NCBI GenBank assembly: GCA_018826515.1
Contig: JAHKAM010000038.1
Location: forward strand, 1 to 62,008
DNA length: 62,008 nt
Direction of reading: 5' to 3'
Source of the DNA: Alphaproteobacteria bacterium
GTDB lineage: Bacteria > Pseudomonadota > Alphaproteobacteria > Caulobacterales > Caulobacteraceae
The translations under genes and the position numbers were made by a program. The notes under the pieces are model-generated. The model was not told where the DNA came from. It ran no database searches and saw nothing but the letters and a program-made list of their open reading frames with translations. Shown here piece after piece: positions 42,884 to 51,206 of this stretch; position 1 is the stretch's first letter, and every line of letters starts with the position of its first letter.

Positions 42884-45001
42884 ATGGCGGGTTCCGGCTT
42901 CAACTTCGGACGGGGCGGCGGTGCGGGCGCGGGGTCCGCGCGCACCCCGATGCAGCGCGTCCTCTACTGGGGCGCCGTGCTCGGCGTCTGGGGCGCCATC
43001 TTCATGGTGGTCTTCTTCGCGGTGTTCGCCCGCGACCTGCCCGACACCTCGACCCTGTACAATATCGATCGCCAGCCCTCGATCACCTATCTGGACCGCA
43101 ACGGGGCCCTGATCGCGGTGCGCGGCACCCAGCAGGCCCCGCCGGCCGATCTCGACGCCCTGCCGGACTATGTGCCGGCGGCCTTCATCGCCATCGAGGA
43201 CCGGCGCTTCTATCACCACCCCGGCTTCGACCCGATCGGCATGAGCCGGGCCATGAGCGCCAACATGCGCGCCGGCCGGGTGGTCCAGGGCGGCTCGACC
43301 CTGACCCAGCAGCTGGCCAAGAACCTGTTCCTGAGCCCGGACCAGAACATCAAGCGCAAGGTCCAGGAGTTGATGCTGGCCGTGTGGCTGGAGCTGAAAT
43401 TCTCCAAACAGGAGATTCTGGCCCTCTATCTGAACCGGGTCTATTTCGGCGCCGGCGCCTATGGCATCGAGTCGGCCTCGCAGCGCTATTTCGACAAGAG
43501 CGCGCGCCAGCTGACCGTCGGCGAGGCGGCCCTTCTGGCCGGCCTGCTGAAGGCGCCGTCGCGCTATTCGCCGGTGTCCGAGCACGAGCGGGCCGGCGCG
43601 CGCGCCACGGTGGTGCTCAATGAAATGGTCGACGCCGGCGTCATCACCGAGGCGCAGCGCGCCCAGGCCGTGGCCGACCCCGTCCGGGTCTCGCGCACCC
43701 TGGCCACCCAGCACGCGCAGTATTTCATCGACTGGCTGGACAAGCAGATCCGCGAACTGGTCGGCGAACCGACCGAGGACATGATCGTCGAGACCACGCT
43801 CGACCTGACCCTGCAGACCCAGGCCGAGCGGTCGGTGCGCCGCATCCTCGACCGCGACCGCTCCAAGGGCGTGCAGCAGGCCGCCCTGGTGGCGCTGGAC
43901 GGCGAGGGCCGGGTGCGCGCCATGATCGGCGGCGCCTCCTATGCCGACAGCCAGTTCAACCGCGCCGTCGACGCCCGCCGTCAGGCCGGCTCGGCCTTCA
44001 AGCCGTTCGTCTATCTGACGGCGCTGGAGAGCGGCTATACGCCGGAGACGCGGGTCAATGACGCCCCGATCCGCATCGGCAACTGGTCGCCACGCAACTA
44101 TTCGGGGACGTTCGCGGGCGAGATGACCTTCGCCAACGCCGTGGCCCAGTCGACCAACACCGTCGCCGCCGGCATGGCCGACCAGATCGGCCGCGACAAT
44201 GTCGCCCGCACGGCCCGCCGTCTCGGCATCACCAGCCGCATCGGCCTGGAGCCGGCCATGGCCTTGGGCGCCGTCGAGGTCTCGCCGCTGGAGATGGCCC
44301 AGGCCTTCGACGCCTTCGCCAATGGCGGAAAGCGGGTCACCGCCTTCGGCATCAGCCGTATCCGCACGCCGCAGGGCCGGGTGATCTATCAGCGGTCCGC
44401 GCGGGCCGACGGCGCCGTCCAGGCCATTTCCAACCCCTTCCTCTACTATCAAAACCAGATGCTGCGCGGGGTCATGACCTCGGGCACCGGCCGCGCGGCG
44501 GCCATCGCCGGGCGCGACATCGCCGGCAAGACCGGCACCACCTCGGACTACAAGGACGCCTGGTTCGTCGGCTATACGGGCGGCTTCGTGACGGCCGTCT
44601 GGGTCGGCAAGGACGACAATACGCCGATGCGCGGCGTCACCGGCGGCTCGTCTCCGGCGGCCATCTGGCGCGGCTTCATGGAGGCGGCCCTGCCGCGCCT
44701 GAACGCCCCGGCCATTCCCAACGGCCCGGCCATGCCCGAGGGCTGGCAACCGCCCAGCCCGGTCGAGGACCTGATCGGCCGGATCGGGGACATCTTCGGC
44801 GACAGTCCGGCGGCCGAACCGGATCCGCTGGATGAGTCGCTCACCGAGCCGGCCCCGCGTGAACCCGCGCCCCCGCGCCGCAACGAGCCCGGCCCGGCCA
44901 TCGTCCGACCGACCGCGCCGCAGCCGCAGCGCGACACGCCGGACCAGCGACCCGAGCCGACGCCGCCGCCGGAGCGGAAGGCGGAGCCGCTGTTTTTCTG
45001 A
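42884..45001 (+). CDS. class A penicillin-binding protein 1A-type
   Basis: A 705-residue bifunctional peptidoglycan synthase. A short N-terminal membrane anchor at about residues 28-50 is followed by a GT51 transglycosylase domain with EDRRFYHHPGFD and GGSTLTQQLAKN. The transpeptidase domain has SAFK near residue 370, STN near 427 and KTGTT near 549. The C-terminus is a Pro/Glu/Arg-rich low-complexity tail of about 100 residues. It polymerises and cross-links cell-wall glycan strands. The family includes several paralogues in caulobacters, so the exact gene name is not fixed. Confidence 0.92.
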   Translation: MAGSGFNFGRGGGAGAGSARTPMQRVLYWGAVLGVWGAIFMVVFFAVFARDLPDTSTLYNIDRQPSITYLDRNGALIAVRGTQQAPPADLDALPDYVPAAFIAIEDRRFYHHPGFDPIGMSRAMSANMRAGRVVQGGSTLTQQLAKNLFLSPDQNIKRKVQELMLAVWLELKFSKQEILALYLNRVYFGAGAYGIESASQRYFDKSARQLTVGEAALLAGLLKAPSRYSPVSEHERAGARATVVLNEMVDAGVITEAQRAQAVADPVRVSRTLATQHAQYFIDWLDKQIRELVGEPTEDMIVETTLDLTLQTQAERSVRRILDRDRSKGVQQAALVALDGEGRVRAMIGGASYADSQFNRAVDARRQAGSAFKPFVYLTALESGYTPETRVNDAPIRIGNWSPRNYSGTFAGEMTFANAVAQSTNTVAAGMADQIGRDNVARTARRLGITSRIGLEPAMALGAVEVSPLEMAQAFDAFANGGKRVTAFGISRIRTPQGRVIYQRSARADGAVQAISNPFLYYQNQMLRGVMTSGTGRAAAIAGRDIAGKTGTTSDYKDAWFVGYTGGFVTAVWVGKDDNTPMRGVTGGSSPAAIWRGFMEAALPRLNAPAIPNGPAMPEGWQPPSPVEDLIGRIGDIFGDSPAAEPDPLDESLTEPAPREPAPPRRNEPGPAIVRPTAPQPQRDTPDQRPEPTPPPERKAEPLFF

Positions 45002-45021
45002 CGATCGGGTTCTTCCCGGAG

Positions 45022-45154
45022 CCGCTCATCGCCGCGAAAGCGGGGACCCAGTTCTGTCCAGCCTGACTCCGGCGTTTCAGGAATGGCGGTCGAAACCAAC
45101 GGGATTCACCGTTCACCCAAAACACTGGGTCCCCGCTTTCGCGGGGATGAGCGG
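45022..45154. repeat. 133-bp palindromic repeat element with 31-bp arms
   Basis: The arms 45022-45052 and 45124-45154 are complementary at all but one of 31 positions. Each contains an internal hairpin CCCCGC TTTC GCGGGG (imperfect in the left arm) next to GGGACCCAGT, and 71 bp lie between. It resembles the REP/BIME-like elements seen between alphaproteobacterial genes and sits between the convergent PBP and YgjP-type genes. Confidence 0.75.
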
Positions 45155-45169
45155 ATCGTGAGGCAGGTG

Positions 45170-45880
45170 CTAGCGCCCCACGGCGTGCAGGGCCGGGCCG
45201 TTGTCGCGCAGCCATTTGCGGTGCGGACGGTGGTCGCCGACCAGGCGCTGGACCACGGACCAGTAGGCCGGGCTGTGGTCGGCATGGACCAGATGGGCCA
45301 CCTCATGGGCGGCGAGGTAGTCGATCACCTCCGGCGGGGCCATGACCACGCGCCAGCTGTAGCGGATCGAGCGATTGTGCGGGCTGCAGGAGCCCCAGCG
45401 CGATTTCGGATCGGCGATCGACATCCTCACCGGGCGCTGGCCGAGGGTGCGCAGATGGACGTCGGTGCGGGTCTGGAGCGTGTCCCGCGCCACCCGCTTG
45501 AACAGGTTTTCGACGCGGCGGGCATAGGCCTCGCCCTCGCCGCCCGAGACGATGACGGGGCCGTCGGGGTCCTCGGTCAGCCGCGCCGCGCCGGCCCCGC
45601 CCGTGGCTGTCAGCCGCACCGGCTTGCCGAACAGGGCCAGGGTCGCCCCCGGCGCCAGCGGCGTTCCGAGCGGGCGATCGGCCAGCCGTTCACGGATCCA
45701 GGCGGTCTTCGTGCGGGCGAAGGCCACGACCTCGCCCAGCTTGCGCTCGGACGGGGCGATCAGCACCGCCTCGCCGGCGCGGGCGTCGATGCGGATCGAC
45801 AGCCGGCGCGCGCGGGGATTGACCGACAGCCGCGCCGTCAGGTCGTCAAGCGGCAGCCGCTGGCCGTTCCGGTACTGCAA
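45170..45880 (-). CDS. YgjP-like metallopeptidase (DUF45 family)
   Basis: A 236-residue soluble protein. The C-terminal half carries the zinc-metallopeptidase motif HEVAHLVHADHS with SKSRWGSCS upstream, typical of YgjP/DUF45 proteins (SprT-like). The N-terminal half begins with a beta-rich domain (RLSVNPRARRLSIRID). The start at 45880 overlaps the end of the depolymerase gene upstream by 35 bp, so the two are probably co-transcribed leftward. Substrate unknown. Confidence 0.87.
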   Translation of the reverse strand: MQYRNGQRLPLDDLTARLSVNPRARRLSIRIDARAGEAVLIAPSERKLGEVVAFARTKTAWIRERLADRPLGTPLAPGATLALFGKPVRLTATGGAGAARLTEDPDGPVIVSGGEGEAYARRVENLFKRVARDTLQTRTDVHLRTLGQRPVRMSIADPKSRWGSCSPHNRSIRYSWRVVMAPPEVIDYLAAHEVAHLVHADHSPAYWSVVQRLVGDHRPHRKWLRDNGPALHAVGR

Positions 45881-47126
45881 TCACAGCCTCATTGGTCGCG
45901 ATGAAGTCGCGCACCCGCGGATAGATGTCGTCGCGGAAGCGGCGACCGTTGAAGACCCCGTAATGGCCGACCTCGGGATGAACGTACAGCACCCGCTGGT
46001 CGTCCGTCAGGCTGGTGCACAGGGTGTGAGCCGCCTGGGTCTGGCCGACGCCCGAGATGTCGTCCCTGGCGCCCTCGACCGTCATCAGACCGATGTCGGT
46101 GATCCTGGTCAGATCGACCTTGCGCCCGCGATGCTCCAGCAGGTCGCGCGCCAGCAGATGCTGCTGGAAGACGATGTCGATGGTCTGGAGGTAGAACTCC
46201 TCGGTCAGGTCCAGCACCGAGAGGTATTCGTCGTAGAAGGCCTCGTGCTTCTCGGCGGCGTCGCCATCGCCCGAGACCAGGTGGCCGAAATAGTCGCGGT
46301 GGGCGTCGACGTGCTTGTCCTCGTTCATCGACATGAAGCTGTAGAGCTGGACGAAGCCCGGATAGACGCGCCGGCCGAAGCCCGGATAGGGCCAGGGCAC
46401 GGTGTGGATCATGTTCGACCTGAACCAGGTGAAGGGCTTGGCCTCGGCCAGCTGGTTGGTCACGGTCGGCGACAGGCGGGCGTCGATCGGCGAGCCCATG
46501 AAGGTCATGGAGGCGGGGCGATTGGGATCCTCGTCCTCGGCCATCAGGGCGCAGGCGGCGAGCACCGGCGGTCCGGGCTGGCAGACGCCGACGACGTGGG
46601 CGCGCGGGCCGATCTGGCCCAGCATGGTGCGGACGTGGTCGATGTAGTCGAAGAAGTCGAACCGGCCTTCCAGCATCGGGACCTGGCGGGCGTTGGTCCA
46701 GTCGGTGACATAGACGTCGTGGTCCTGAAGGAAGCCCTCGACCGTGCCGCGCAGCAGGGTGGCGTAGTGGCCCGACAGCGGGGCGACGATCAGCACCGCC
46801 GGGGCGGAGGTCGGCTTCTTGGCCCGCTTCAGATCCCCGACGTGACGAGCGAACCGCACCAGCCGGCACCAGGGCGACGACCAGATCACCTGTTCGGTGG
46901 TTCGCACCGGCTTGTCGTCGATGGTGATGGTTTCGAGGCCCCAGGCGGGCTTGCCGTAGCGGCGCGTGACGCTCTCGAACAGCTCGGCCGAGGCGAAGGC
47001 CGTGCGGCCCAGCGCGGTGTCCGAGGCCGGATTGAACGGAGAAGTCCAGAACTGGCGGGCCATCTGGGCCCCGAACCGGAACGGCGTCGCCGAATGATAG
47101 GCGAGCTCATGAAGCGAATAGAGCAT
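45846..47126 (-). CDS. phaZ: intracellular polyhydroxybutyrate depolymerase
   Basis: A 426-residue protein of the PhaZ family, which releases 3-hydroxybutyrate from storage granules. The nucleophile elbow has a cysteine, VVGVCQPG, as in Ralstonia-type intracellular depolymerases. The substrate-binding motif RDYFGHLVSGDG and a catalytic His in VHPEVGHYGVFNG near the C-terminus fit as well. The N-terminus MLYSLHELAYHSATPFR is typical. No phaC or phaP is nearby. Its upstream divergent spacer carries inverted-repeat element copy 2. Confidence 0.9.
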   Translation of the reverse strand: MLYSLHELAYHSATPFRFGAQMARQFWTSPFNPASDTALGRTAFASAELFESVTRRYGKPAWGLETITIDDKPVRTTEQVIWSSPWCRLVRFARHVGDLKRAKKPTSAPAVLIVAPLSGHYATLLRGTVEGFLQDHDVYVTDWTNARQVPMLEGRFDFFDYIDHVRTMLGQIGPRAHVVGVCQPGPPVLAACALMAEDEDPNRPASMTFMGSPIDARLSPTVTNQLAEAKPFTWFRSNMIHTVPWPYPGFGRRVYPGFVQLYSFMSMNEDKHVDAHRDYFGHLVSGDGDAAEKHEAFYDEYLSVLDLTEEFYLQTIDIVFQQHLLARDLLEHRGRKVDLTRITDIGLMTVEGARDDISGVGQTQAAHTLCTSLTDDQRVLYVHPEVGHYGVFNGRRFRDDIYPRVRDFIATNEAVIAVPERPAAAA

Positions 47127-47197
47127 GGATTCCTTGAAGCGGCCCCGCCGTTACGCGGCAGAGCACCATAGAACGCATCGCACTGCAAAAAGATTTA

Positions 47198-47330
47198 TTC
47201 CTCCCCCAAGCGAAGCGAAAGGGGGAGGGGGACCGCCCGAAGGGTGGTGGAGGGGGCCGATCCACGCGCTGGCGTCAGGGGCTGACCCCCTCCACCGCTT
47301 CGCGGTCCCCCTCCCCCGACGGGGGAGGAA
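47198..47330. repeat. dispersed long inverted-repeat element, copy 2
   Basis: TTCCTCCCCC (47198 on) pairs with GGGGGAGGAA (to 47330). Inner blocks GGGGGACC/GGTCCCCC and GGTGGAGGGGG/CCCCCTCCACC also pair, giving two nested hairpin arms about 50 bp long around a short centre. It lies between the divergent phaZ and ECF sigma genes, so it may separate or shape their promoters. Confidence 0.75.
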
Positions 47331-47407
47331 TGCCGACGACTCCACGAATTGATTGAACCGCGTTCCGACTTGTCGGCACCTCTCATCTGAAACGGGGCGA
47401 ACCGACG

Positions 47408-47959
47408 ATGGACAGGACGAGGGAGCAGCTTCTTGACGAGTTTCTGGTCGCCTCCGCGCGCACCGGGGATCGCAAGGCCTTCGACCTGCTGGCGCGGCGC
47501 TGGGGCAGGAAGCTGCTGGCCCACGCCTGGCGTCTGACCGGCGACGTCGATCTGGCGCGGGAAGCCGCCCAGGACGGATGGATCGAGATCGTACGCGGGC
47601 TCGGCCGGTTGCGGGACGAGCGCGCCTTTCCGGCCTGGGCCTACCAGATCGTGTCGCGCCGTTGCGCGCGGCGGATCGGACGCCTGCGCCGGGATCGGGA
47701 CCTGGCGGCCGCGGCGTCGGCCGAACCTGTATTCGATACGGCGCCGCCCGACGCGGCCGATCCCGGCGACGAAGCCCGGTTGAGGACGGCGCTCGCCGCC
47801 CTGCCGGAGGCGCAACGGGCCGCGGTCGGCCTGTTCTATCTCGAGGACATGAGCGTCGCCGAGGCGGCGATCGCCCTGAACGTGCCGGCGGGCACGGTGA
47901 AGACCCGCCTGATGCATGCCCGCCGCACCTTGCGCGCGGTTCTGGAAGGAGACGTGTGA
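47408..47959 (+). CDS. ECF-type RNA polymerase sigma factor
   Basis: A 183-residue sigma-70 factor with region 2 (FDLLARRWGRKLLAHAWRLTGDVDLAREAAQDGWIEI) and region 4 (LEDMSVAEAAIALNVPAGTVKTRLMHARRTL). No separate anti-sigma of classic type follows; the next gene is a DUF6768 membrane protein, coupled by TGATG. That protein is the most likely partner that holds or senses for the sigma factor. The target regulon is unknown. Confidence 0.88.
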   Translation: MDRTREQLLDEFLVASARTGDRKAFDLLARRWGRKLLAHAWRLTGDVDLAREAAQDGWIEIVRGLGRLRDERAFPAWAYQIVSRRCARRIGRLRRDRDLAAAASAEPVFDTAPPDAADPGDEARLRTALAALPEAQRAAVGLFYLEDMSVAEAAIALNVPAGTVKTRLMHARRTLRAVLEGDV

Positions 47960-48327
47960 TGCAGGATATCGACCGAATGATCGAGGACGCCCTCGACGGC
48001 GAGGAACAGGCCCTGTTCCGCGAGACGGCCCGTGAACCGGGCTTCTTCGAACAGGCTTTTGGCCTGCTCGGGGGACCCAACGGCTGGGTGAATGTCGTGA
48101 TGATGACGGTGCAGGCGGCGCTGTTCATCGCCGGCCTGTGGGCGGGATGGCGCTTCTTCGAGGCGGAGACGCCCCTGTCGGCCCTGCACTGGGGCCTGCC
48201 CGCCGCGGTGCTCGTGCTGGCGTCCCTGATCGTCAAGACGGCGATGATGCCCGAGATGCAGGCCAACCGGTTGATGCGCGAACTGAAGCGGCTCCAGCTT
48301 CAGGCGGCGGTGGGTCGCAAGGGGTAG
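47959..48327 (+). CDS. DUF6768 family membrane protein, likely sigma partner
   Basis: A 122-residue protein starting at ATG 47959, which overlaps the sigma-factor stop (TGATG). The N-terminus MQDIDRMIEDALDGEEQALF is an amphipathic cytoplasmic helix, followed by GGPNGWVNVVMMTVQAALFIAGLW and a second membrane segment. The C-terminal MPEMQANRLMRELKRLQLQ matches the DUF6768 family, usually found beside sigma factors. I infer anti-sigma-like or sigma-linked sensing; no classical anti-sigma zinc motif (HxxxCxxC) is present. Confidence 0.82.
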   Translation: MQDIDRMIEDALDGEEQALFRETAREPGFFEQAFGLLGGPNGWVNVVMMTVQAALFIAGLWAGWRFFEAETPLSALHWGLPAAVLVLASLIVKTAMMPEMQANRLMRELKRLQLQAAVGRKG

Positions 48328-48349
48328 GCCCGGACGGGCCATGGCGGGT

Positions 48350-48979
48350 CTACCCCCGCGCCATGGCCTGTTCGATGATCCGGGCTGCGTTCGCCGGTCC
48401 CAGGTCATGGCCCAGCGCGCTGCGGAACCGGCCGTCCGGGCCCATCAGATAGATCGTCAGCGAGTGGTTCATCGTATAGGCCTCGCCTTCGCCGACCTTT
48501 TCATAGATCGCGCGGTAGGCGTCGGCGGCGGCCCGGACCTGGGCCGGCGTGCCGGTCAGGCCGATCACACCCTCCGGAAAGCCGTCTGACGACAGATAGT
48601 CCTTCAAGGCCCGGGGCGTGTCGCGTTCGGGGTCGACGGAGATGAACACGATCTGCACGTCCTCGGCCCGGTCGCCCAGCGCCTGTTTGGTGGCGTCAAG
48701 CATGCCGAGGGTCGTCGGGCAGTAGTCGGGGCAGTAGGTGAAGCCGAAGAAGACCAGCGACCATTGGCCGTTCAACATCGTCTGGTCCACGGCCTGGCCG
48801 TCCTGGTTGACCAGCTGGAAGGGGCCGCCGACGGCGGGTTGACCGGTGGAGCTGACCTGGCCCACGCCCGGGCCGGCGGCGTCGCGGCCGGTGACCATCA
48901 AGATGGTGCCGACGGCCAGAACGGCGGCGACGGCGATGCAGACGCCGGCGAACAGCAGGATGGATCGGCGCGGCATCAT
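48350..48979 (-). CDS. SCO1/SenC family copper-chaperone-like protein
   Basis: A 209-residue thioredoxin-fold protein, anchored by an N-terminal membrane segment. The copper-binding/redox motif is CPDYCPTTLG, and the third ligand His is in NHSLTIYLMGPDGRF. Such proteins deliver copper to the CuA site of cytochrome oxidase or act in redox signalling. It lies divergent to regB, and SCO/SenC genes are often found with RegB-RegA (SenC of Rhodobacter). Confidence 0.9.
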   Translation of the reverse strand: MMPRRSILLFAGVCIAVAAVLAVGTILMVTGRDAAGPGVGQVSSTGQPAVGGPFQLVNQDGQAVDQTMLNGQWSLVFFGFTYCPDYCPTTLGMLDATKQALGDRAEDVQIVFISVDPERDTPRALKDYLSSDGFPEGVIGLTGTPAQVRAAADAYRAIYEKVGEGEAYTMNHSLTIYLMGPDGRFRSALGHDLGPANAARIIEQAMARG

Positions 48980-49031
48980 GGCTCTCCGTGAAAACGCGCA
49001 CGCCCGCGCGCGAGCGGTCTATAGAAGACCG

Positions 49032-50525
49032 GTGAGCCTGTCCCAAGACCCTCTGGCGCCGCAGCCCCCGTCGCCCTTCGCGCCGGATGATCCCGGCCGC
49101 TTCCCGGCCTGGCGAAACCTGCCGCGCCGCAGCCGGGGTCTGTCGCTGCGCACCCTCGTCATCCTGCGCTGGATGGCCATCGCGGGACAGAGCGCCACGA
49201 TCGCCGTGGCGACGCTCTATTTCCATTTCGACCTGCCGCTGTGGGGGTGTCTGGCCGCCATCGCCGCCAGCGTGGCGATGAACCTGAACGCCACGGCGCG
49301 GTTGAAACGCATCGACAGCTCCCTGCCCGACGGGGGAATGACGGCGGCGCATCTCGGCTTCGACATTCTCCAGCTGTCGATCCTGCTGGGGCTGACGGGC
49401 GGGCTGCAGAATCCCTTCTGCCTGCTGCTGGTGGCGCCGGTGACGGTGGCGGCGGCCTCCCTGCCGGGGCGTCAGGCAGCGCTGATGGGGCTGCTGGTGC
49501 TGGCCGCCACGGTCAGCCTGTTCTTCGTCTCCCTGCCCCTGCCGTGGCAGGCGGGGACCGAGCTGAACCTGCCGCCCCTCTATCGCTTCGGCATCGGTCT
49601 GGCGCTGATCACCGGCGTGATCTTCACCGCCGCCTATGCCTGGCGGGTGGCCGCTGACGCCGAGAAGCTGGAACTGGCCCTCGCGACGACCCAGGACGTG
49701 CTGCAGCGCGAGCAGAGGCTGGCGGCGCTGGGCGGTCTCGCCGCGGCGGCGGCGCATGAGCTGGGCACGCCGCTGGCCACCATCCAGGTGGTGGCCCGGG
49801 AGCTGCTGCGCGCTTCGGCCAAGGACGGGGCGGCGGCCGAGGACGCGGCCCTGATCCTGCAACAGGCCGAACGCTGCCGAGACATTCTCAAACGCCTGTC
49901 GCAGCAGCCGGAGGGGGGCGAGGCCGCCTTCGCCGAGGTCGGACTCAAGGCCTTGCTGGAAGAGGTGGTCGAACCTCACCGCGGCTTCGACCTCGCCTTC
50001 GAGGTCTCGGTGCGCACCGCCTCCGGAGAGCCGCCCCCGCGCGTGCGCCGCCTGCCCGAGGTGGTGCACGGCCTGTCGACCCTGGTCGAGAACGCCGCCG
50101 ACTTCGCCAACGGCAGGGTGCGCGTCCGGGCCCTCGTCGACGCCGGCTTCATCGAGATCGAGGTGGTGGACGACGGCCCCGGCTTCCCCGCCGACATCCT
50201 GCCCCGTCTGGGCGAGCCCTATGTGACCAGCCGGCCGCAGGGCAAGGCGCGCCGCGCGCTGGCGGCCCAGATCGCCGCCTCGGTCGCCGCCGCCGCCCCG
50301 GGCCGCAAGGGCCGCAAGACGACGAAGCCCGAGCCCGCCCCCGAGGCCATATCGCCCAGCCAGGGCGGCATGGGGCTGGGCTTCTTCATCGCCCGCACCC
50401 TGCTGGAGCGGACCGGCGGCAAGGTCTTCGTCGGCCCCGGCGATCCGGTTCAGGCCAAGGGCCAGCCGAAGGGCGCGCGCGTGGCTGTGCGCTGGGCCCG
50501 GACCGCGCTGGAGGCGCCGTCGTAA
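49032..50525 (+). CDS. regB: redox sensor histidine kinase RegB/PrrB/ActS type
   Basis: A 497-residue kinase. Six predicted membrane segments are followed by the quinone-associated motif GGLQNPFCLLLVAPVTVAAAS. The H-box is AHELGTPLATI, and exactly 40 residues after the phospho-acceptor His is Cys in QQAERCRDIL. This matches the spacing His225-Cys265 of Rhodobacter RegB, whose Cys265 is redox-active. The ATPase domain follows (LVENAADF, DDGPGFP, GLGFFIARTLLERTGG). It begins at GTG 49032 (VSLSQDPL). An Ala/Lys-rich insertion lies in the ATPase domain near residues 400-440. Confidence 0.93.
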   Translation: MSLSQDPLAPQPPSPFAPDDPGRFPAWRNLPRRSRGLSLRTLVILRWMAIAGQSATIAVATLYFHFDLPLWGCLAAIAASVAMNLNATARLKRIDSSLPDGGMTAAHLGFDILQLSILLGLTGGLQNPFCLLLVAPVTVAAASLPGRQAALMGLLVLAATVSLFFVSLPLPWQAGTELNLPPLYRFGIGLALITGVIFTAAYAWRVAADAEKLELALATTQDVLQREQRLAALGGLAAAAAHELGTPLATIQVVARELLRASAKDGAAAEDAALILQQAERCRDILKRLSQQPEGGEAAFAEVGLKALLEEVVEPHRGFDLAFEVSVRTASGEPPPRVRRLPEVVHGLSTLVENAADFANGRVRVRALVDAGFIEIEVVDDGPGFPADILPRLGEPYVTSRPQGKARRALAAQIAASVAAAAPGRKGRKTTKPEPAPEAISPSQGGMGLGFFIARTLLERTGGKVFVGPGDPVQAKGQPKGARVAVRWARTALEAPS

Positions 50526-50595
50526 TGTCGCACCCCCCGTCCGAACCTTGATCGCAAGCGTATCGTTACCGACCTGAGCCCGCTGGAGACGCCTG

Positions 50596-51150
50596 ATGCC
50601 CGACGCTGAAGACCGGATCGCCGCCCTGGCGGACAAGACCCTGCTGGTGCTGGATGACGACAACGCCCTGCGCACCCGTCTGGGCCGCGCGCTGGAGAGC
50701 CGCGGCTTCGAGGTCACCCTTGCCGCGTCGCTGGCGGAGGCCTTCGAGGCGCTGAAGACCTCGATCCCCGCCTTCGCCGTGCTCGACATGCGGCTGGAGG
50801 ATGGCAACGGCCTGAAGGTGGTCGAGGCCATCCGCGACCGGCGCGAGGACGCCCGCATCATCATGCTGACCGGCTACGGCGCCATCGCCACCGCCGTGGC
50901 GGCGGTCAAGGCCGGGGCGGTCGACTATCTGCAGAAGCCCGCCGACGCCGACGACGTGGTCAAGGCCCTGCTGGCCACCGGCGAGGCCCCCGAGCCGCCC
51001 GACAATCCGATGAGCGCCGACCGGGTCCGCTGGGAGCATATCCAGCGGGTCTATGAGCTGTGCGACCACAATGTCTCGGAGACGGCGCGCCGGCTGGGCA
51101 TGCACCGGCGGACGCTGCAGCGGATCCTGGCCAAGCGGGCGCCGCGGTAG
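50596..51150 (+). CDS. regA: redox response regulator RegA/PrrA/ActR type
   Basis: A 184-residue regulator. Receiver domain: DDD near residue 20, phospho-acceptor Asp in FAVLDMRLEDGNG, Lys in DYLQKPADADDV. The Fis-like C-terminal DNA-binding domain NVSETARRLGMHRRTLQRILAKR is almost identical to RegA. It acts with RegB to control respiration and other redox-dependent genes. The pair is separated by 70 bp and is preceded by the divergent SCO gene. Confidence 0.94.
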   Translation: MPDAEDRIAALADKTLLVLDDDNALRTRLGRALESRGFEVTLAASLAEAFEALKTSIPAFAVLDMRLEDGNGLKVVEAIRDRREDARIIMLTGYGAIATAVAAVKAGAVDYLQKPADADDVVKALLATGEAPEPPDNPMSADRVRWEHIQRVYELCDHNVSETARRLGMHRRTLQRILAKRAPR

Positions 51151-51206
51151 GATCAAATTCTCCCTCGCCTTCACGGGACGAGGTCGGGGTGCCCGATGAG
51201 ACCGGC

